This document shows positions 56,201 to 62,200 of a stretch of 64,000 bases of DNA, piece after piece. Both the position numbers and the translations under genes were made by a program. Origin of the DNA: Planctomycetaceae bacterium (GTDB taxonomy: Bacteria > Planctomycetota > Planctomycetia > Planctomycetales > Planctomycetaceae); NCBI GenBank assembly GCA_002722955.1, contig PBMZ01000102.1, forward strand, positions 62,001-126,000, given 5' to 3'. How positions within the stretch are numbered: position 1 is the first letter of the stretch; the number at the start of each line of letters is the position of its first letter. Under the pieces are notes generated by a model that had not been told where the DNA came from, did no database searches, and saw only the letters and a list, made by a program, of their open reading frames with translations.

Positions 56201-59200
56201 CCTCACAAACATCGTGCAAAGCCTCAACGGCCCAACGGTTGGATCCGGCTCGTTCAGCTTTAACGCTGGTGCTGATGCAGAAGACGTGGACTACGCCCAA
56301 ATCGAAACAACTGCGTCGTTGAACGGCACGCCTGATCTTTCGTTTGACACGAATGACTTCAACTTGGAAGACGGCAACCCAGACACGATCGTGATTCGTG
56401 AAGATGGTTCCGGTTTCTTGCAAATCGTTGACGAAGTGTCAAACCAGATCTTCTTCAGCGGTAACAACCTGAATCAACTGACCATTGGTGGATCGAATGA
56501 TACAGACACGCTTGTGATCGACTTCGTTAACGGTAACCCGATTCCGGTCGGCAACATTGTCTTCGACGGCGAAGGCAACCCGGCTGACGGCGACGAACTG
56601 CGTCTCCAAGGCAACGCCACAACCATTGACACGGTCACTCATAACTTCACTAACAACAACAGTGGCAGCGTCTCAACAACAACGGGCGGGACAACTCGCA
56701 CGGTCACCTACAGCAATTTGGAACCGATCACTGACATTCTGACAGCCACCGATCGAATCTTTAATTACAACGGCACGGCGGAAACCATCACGCTGACGAA
56801 TCAAGCTGATGCCGATGAATTGAGTCAGAGCGACACGACGATCATGGCGGGAGCAGCACCAGCAACGCTGGCAACAACGTTTGATGCGTTGGACGCACCC
56901 CTCAATAACTTCGCCAATACTGATTTCATCGACTTCAATGGTGTCAATGGAAATGGCGATACGTTTTCTGGTTCATACCAGGTTACGGATATTACCAACG
57001 ATACCTTGCAAGACTTGCAAGACGCCGTGAATGCTCAGCTCGCTGGCGGTAACGCTATCGTGTCGCTCGTTGGCGGCATTTTCCAAATCGCTCCGAGCTT
57101 GGAACTTGCGGATACTGATCTCTCGCCAGACCTCGACTTGAACTTCACATCGCGAGCCGGAAACGGCGGAAACATGGCAACGAATCCATTCGGTGACTTT
57201 GGAGTCGCGACTCAAGGATCGCCAGTCTCGATGGCGGGTATGCCTCTGACGCAACGTAACTTCATCGATTCCGATCAGGGAGAGTCCGTCGTGTTCACCG
57301 CCGTGACAGGCACGATCACGATTGATACGACTGGTGGCACTGGCGCGGATACCGTTGACGTTCGAGGCGTCGATGCGAATATCAGTTCGAACTTCAGCAT
57401 CATTGGTGACGCTGACGACACAGCGACATTCTCGACGACTCCGTTGAACCTGAACGCTGGCGATTTGAACGTGATGACGAATGACATCAACGTCAATGTT
57501 GCCGTCACGACGACGGGCGATGTCACATTCAACGCCACGAATGACATCGACACAAACGGAAATACTCTTACGGCTGATGACTTGGTCGCGAATGCCGCGA
57601 GTGCTCTGACGTTGGACACGGCCGTTAACACAATTACTGCGACGGCCACGACGGGCGAAATCGACATCACGGAAGCTGACAGCGCTGCCGTGCTTAATGT
57701 GACGGCTACTGGTGGAAACGCATCGATTGACTCAACCAACGGAAGCTTGGACGTTACCACAGTGAGTGCCAACGGAACGGCGACCTTGAACGCTGGCATG
57801 GGAGCCATTACAGACGCCAACGCGGGGACCGTGAATGTAACGGCAACCAGTTTGACGTCGACGGTTCAAAGCGGCATCAGTCTCGATACCGACGTGACCT
57901 CGATCAACGTCAACTCGACGGGTGCAGGAAACATTGATATCCAAGAACTTGATACGACCAGCGCTGATGGCTTGGCCGTAACCAATGCGTCGACAGCCGC
58001 AGGAAGTGTCAACGTCACCACGGACACTGGCAACTTGGCGGTAACAACCGTTTCCGGTACGACGACGATTAACTTGTCGTCTGGCAACGCTGCCATTACT
58101 GATGCGAATGGTGCGACCAATAACGTGACTGGTGCCGACTTGACGGCGACTGCTGTTACCGGGATCGATTTGGATACGACCGTTGGGACTGTTGTCGCCA
58201 CGAACTCGGGTGCGGGCAATGTCGACATTGCCAACTCGACGGCCTTGACTGCGATCAACCTCAGCGCAGCCAATGGCAATGTGACCTTGAGTGCCGCAGG
58301 TGCTATTACAGGCGGCGACGGCGCGACTGACATTTCCGGCAACATTGCGACGGTAACGTTGTCAGCGGCAGGTGATTTCGGAACGTCAACGAATCCGATT
58401 GCTACAAATGTCAATGAGCTAAGCGTCTCGACCGACGACGGTAATCAATTCATCACGGAAACCGATGGACTGAACAACTTGAATCTGGACGCCGACAACA
58501 GTGGTACCGGTAATATCACGCTGTCAGTTGGCGGCGCGGTGACCGACGATGCTGGTGCTGGAACGGACATCAGCGGTGGCGTGGCAACGATCTCGATCGA
58601 TGTGGCGGGTGCCTTTGGCGACGTGGCGAATTCGATCGACACCAGTGTGACCGATCTCTCGGTAACGACCGTGAATAGCGATCAGTTCATCGCCGAAGCG
58701 ACTGGCTTGAACAGCATTCTGCTGAACGCTGGAACGGCTAGCGTAACCTTGACCGCTGGCGGCGACGTCTTGGATAGCGACGGCAGCGTCGATGTCCTGG
58801 CAACGAACCTGAGTGCAACCGTCAATGGCGCCTTCGGAGCCACTGGAAATTCCATCGGCACGACTGTCGACAGCCTGACCGTCAATACGTCGGCCGGCAA
58901 CGGCGGAGACGGGGGCAACCAATTCATCACCGAATCCAATAACCTGAGCGACATCGAACTCAACGCTGGCACCATGGGCGACATCACCTTGGACGTCAGC
59001 GGTTCGATCAGCGACAACGATGGTCCCAACGACATCATCGGCGACGATTTGATCTTGGCAACGGTTGGCGGCATCAACGATGGCTTGCCTGGCAACCCGC
59101 TGCAGTTGGATGTCGATCGAGCTGATATCTCGAACGCCACCAGCGGAAGCGTCTTCTTGACGAACGTTGGAGCATTGGATTTGGCTGACTTGCGACCGAA

Positions 59201-62200
59201 CGGCTTGGCACTCTCGACCGTTGCCGACGGTTCGGTTGTGGCCAACAGCCCGCTGACGATCAGTGGTGCGGTTTCGGTTGGCGGCGACTTCACACTGGAA
59301 GCCGCTGGCGACGCTGGTAACCCAGGCGACGACTTGACGATCAATGCCGCCGTGACCTTGTCCTCGGCAACAGACGCGACGTTGACGTTGCGAGCCGGCG
59401 ACGACATGGCCTTCAACAATGCGTCCGCCGACATCAACACAACCGGCGGTGGAACGCACACTGTCGATATTGACACTGACACTGACGGAGCCGGCGATGG
59501 CGATGGCGGTAGCTTGACCCAAGCCGCTGGTGCTTCGATCACCACCAACACGTTGGACATTGTCGCTCGCAATGGCGTTGGTACGGGAGCCCAAAGCTTG
59601 GTTGTTAGCGTCGACGACTTGACGGTCAACACAGCCACCGGCGGCGATCAATTCATCGCTGAAGCAACAGGTTTGAATTCGGTCAGCTTGAATGCTGGCA
59701 CAACCGGCGACATCACTTTGACCACCGGCGGCGGAATCGCTGATACGGATGGTGCGATCGACTTCACCGGTGTTGACGTGTCCGTGACGATTTCGGGAGC
59801 TGGCAACTTTGGTTCCTCGACGAATCCGATTGCCACCACGGCAAGCTCCTTGGCGGTTGACACGTCGGCCAACAATGGTAGCCAGTTCATCAATGAGTCC
59901 GATGGCTTGCCCACAGGCATTGCTTTGCTGGCCGGTTCGGGTGACATCGAACTGGACGCCGGTTTGGGCAACGTCGCCGATGGCAACGGAGCCGCTCAAA
60001 ACGTCACCGGTAACAACGTCACCATCAATACGACAAGCGGTATTGGCACCACGGCGGATGGCTTGGAAACAACCATCAGCAATCTGGAAGCCGACGGCGG
60101 CACGGGCGAGATCGTCTTGATCAACACCGTTCAACTGACCATCGGTGGTTTGGACAATACGTTGTCTGGCTTAACGGCGGACAACGGCATCTCGGTCACG
60201 ATCGCTGACACAGCCGTGACCACGGATTCCTTGATCTTCAACGAGAGCCTGGTCACTACAAACGGCTCCATCGTGATCGCCGCTGGCGACGATGTGATCG
60301 GTGGCGCGTCGGCGAACTTGCAAGCCAACACGACGATTGACATCGACGTTGATCCAACGACCGGCGATCCTGACGCCGTCGGCTCGACGGTGACAATCCA
60401 AGGCAACATCGTCAGCAACACCGGACAAGCCACAACGATCGACGGCGGTAACGACGACGACAGCTTCACATTGAAGCTCAGCACGACGTCGCCGATCACC
60501 GTCAATGGCGGCAGTCCAGTATTCCCAGCCGATCCAGGCGACACGTTGACGGTCGACGTCACTGGCGTCACCAATCCGCAACAAATCTTGCAAGGTTCGG
60601 GCAACGGTACGTTCCAATCAGCCGGTGGTCCTCCTTCGCATGCGAACTTGACGTACACCAGCATTGAAACGAACGATGCCATCGGCAATCCGAACATCAT
60701 TGTGAACGCGGATGACTTTGTCTTCGGCGGTAATGGCGGTGCGGATCAAATTCAAGTTTCACTGAATCCGGCCGGTCAACTAATCATTTCTGAACTAGTC
60801 AGCGGCTTGCAGATTTATCGCGGTACGGTCGATGCTCAGTTGACCGTCAATGGCTCGAGCGACATTGAAGCCTTGATAGTTGACTTTACGAACAACAACC
60901 CAGGTGCTGGCTTGAGCCCAATTCCGAGCGGTGGCATCGTGTTCGACGGCAACGATCCAAACGTTGCACCTGGCGATTCGATCACGCTGCGGAACAACTC
61001 GCAAACCGTCACCGACGTGACGCACACGTTTGCGACGGAGACCTCGGGACAAATCAGTGTTGATGGTCGCACGATTGACTACACGGACGTCGAGCCGATT
61101 TTGGATACGTTGACCGCCGTTAACAGGACGTTCAACTTCACCAGCACGATGGACGAGACGATTACGCTGTCCGATGACGGCAACCTTGATTCCGGTCAAT
61201 CGCAGATCGATTCGACTCAAGGCGAGAGTGTCGAGTTCGTCAATCCGACCGCGAGCTTGACGATCAACACGGGCGTTAACGGCGGTTCCGGCATGGACAC
61301 CATCGAGCTAGATGGCCTGGACATGAACGGCGCCACTCCGTTGTTCTTCGCCAACGTGACGGTTAACGGAACAAGCGACGACACAATCAACATCGACACC
61401 GCGGCGTTCAATGTCATCGGTGCCTCGATCCTCGACTTGAATGCCGGCACGATCAACGTCTCGCAAGGCGTCTCGACCGCTGGCGGCAACATCACCTTGG
61501 ATGCGGACAGCGATTTGTCCGTGACTGGTAGTGTTGATAGCAACGGCGGCGAGATCCTGTTCGAAGCTGACAACGACATCACGGTCAACAGCAGTGTTCA
61601 ATCCGGTGGTGGCAGCATCACTTTGGATGCCGATAACGACATCAACCTGCAAGCCTCGACCAGCATCGACAGCGAATCCTCGGCAACCGTCACGATTACG
61701 GCGGATGCTGGAGTTGGCGACTTGAACGGTGGAGTCAACATGACGGACGGCGCGTCCGTGAACGCTCAAGGCGGAACACTGGACGTTGACGCTGGCGACG
61801 GCGTCACGATTGGTCGCTTGATTAGTGTTGGCGGAACGGTCGACGTGGCTGTGACCAGCGGCAGCATTACCGATGCTGGCGACACGGGTGGCTCGGACGT
61901 TCAAGCTGGCTCGGCTGTGTTCGCGACGACTGGAGACATTGGAACGGGCGCGGATGCACTTGAAACCCAAGTCAGCACCGTGGCCTCTCGGAGCACGCTG
62001 GCTGGTGTGATTTCACTGGCGAACAGCGGTGCCTTGAGCATCGGAACGGTTGGCTCGCTTAGCGGTCTGCAAACGGCCGACGGCGATATCACCGTCACGA
62101 ATGACTCGACCACATCCATCGATGACGAAGTGAACGCTCGCACTAACAGCAGTGTTAGCATCACGTCGAACAACAACTTGACGATTAACAACAATACCCG

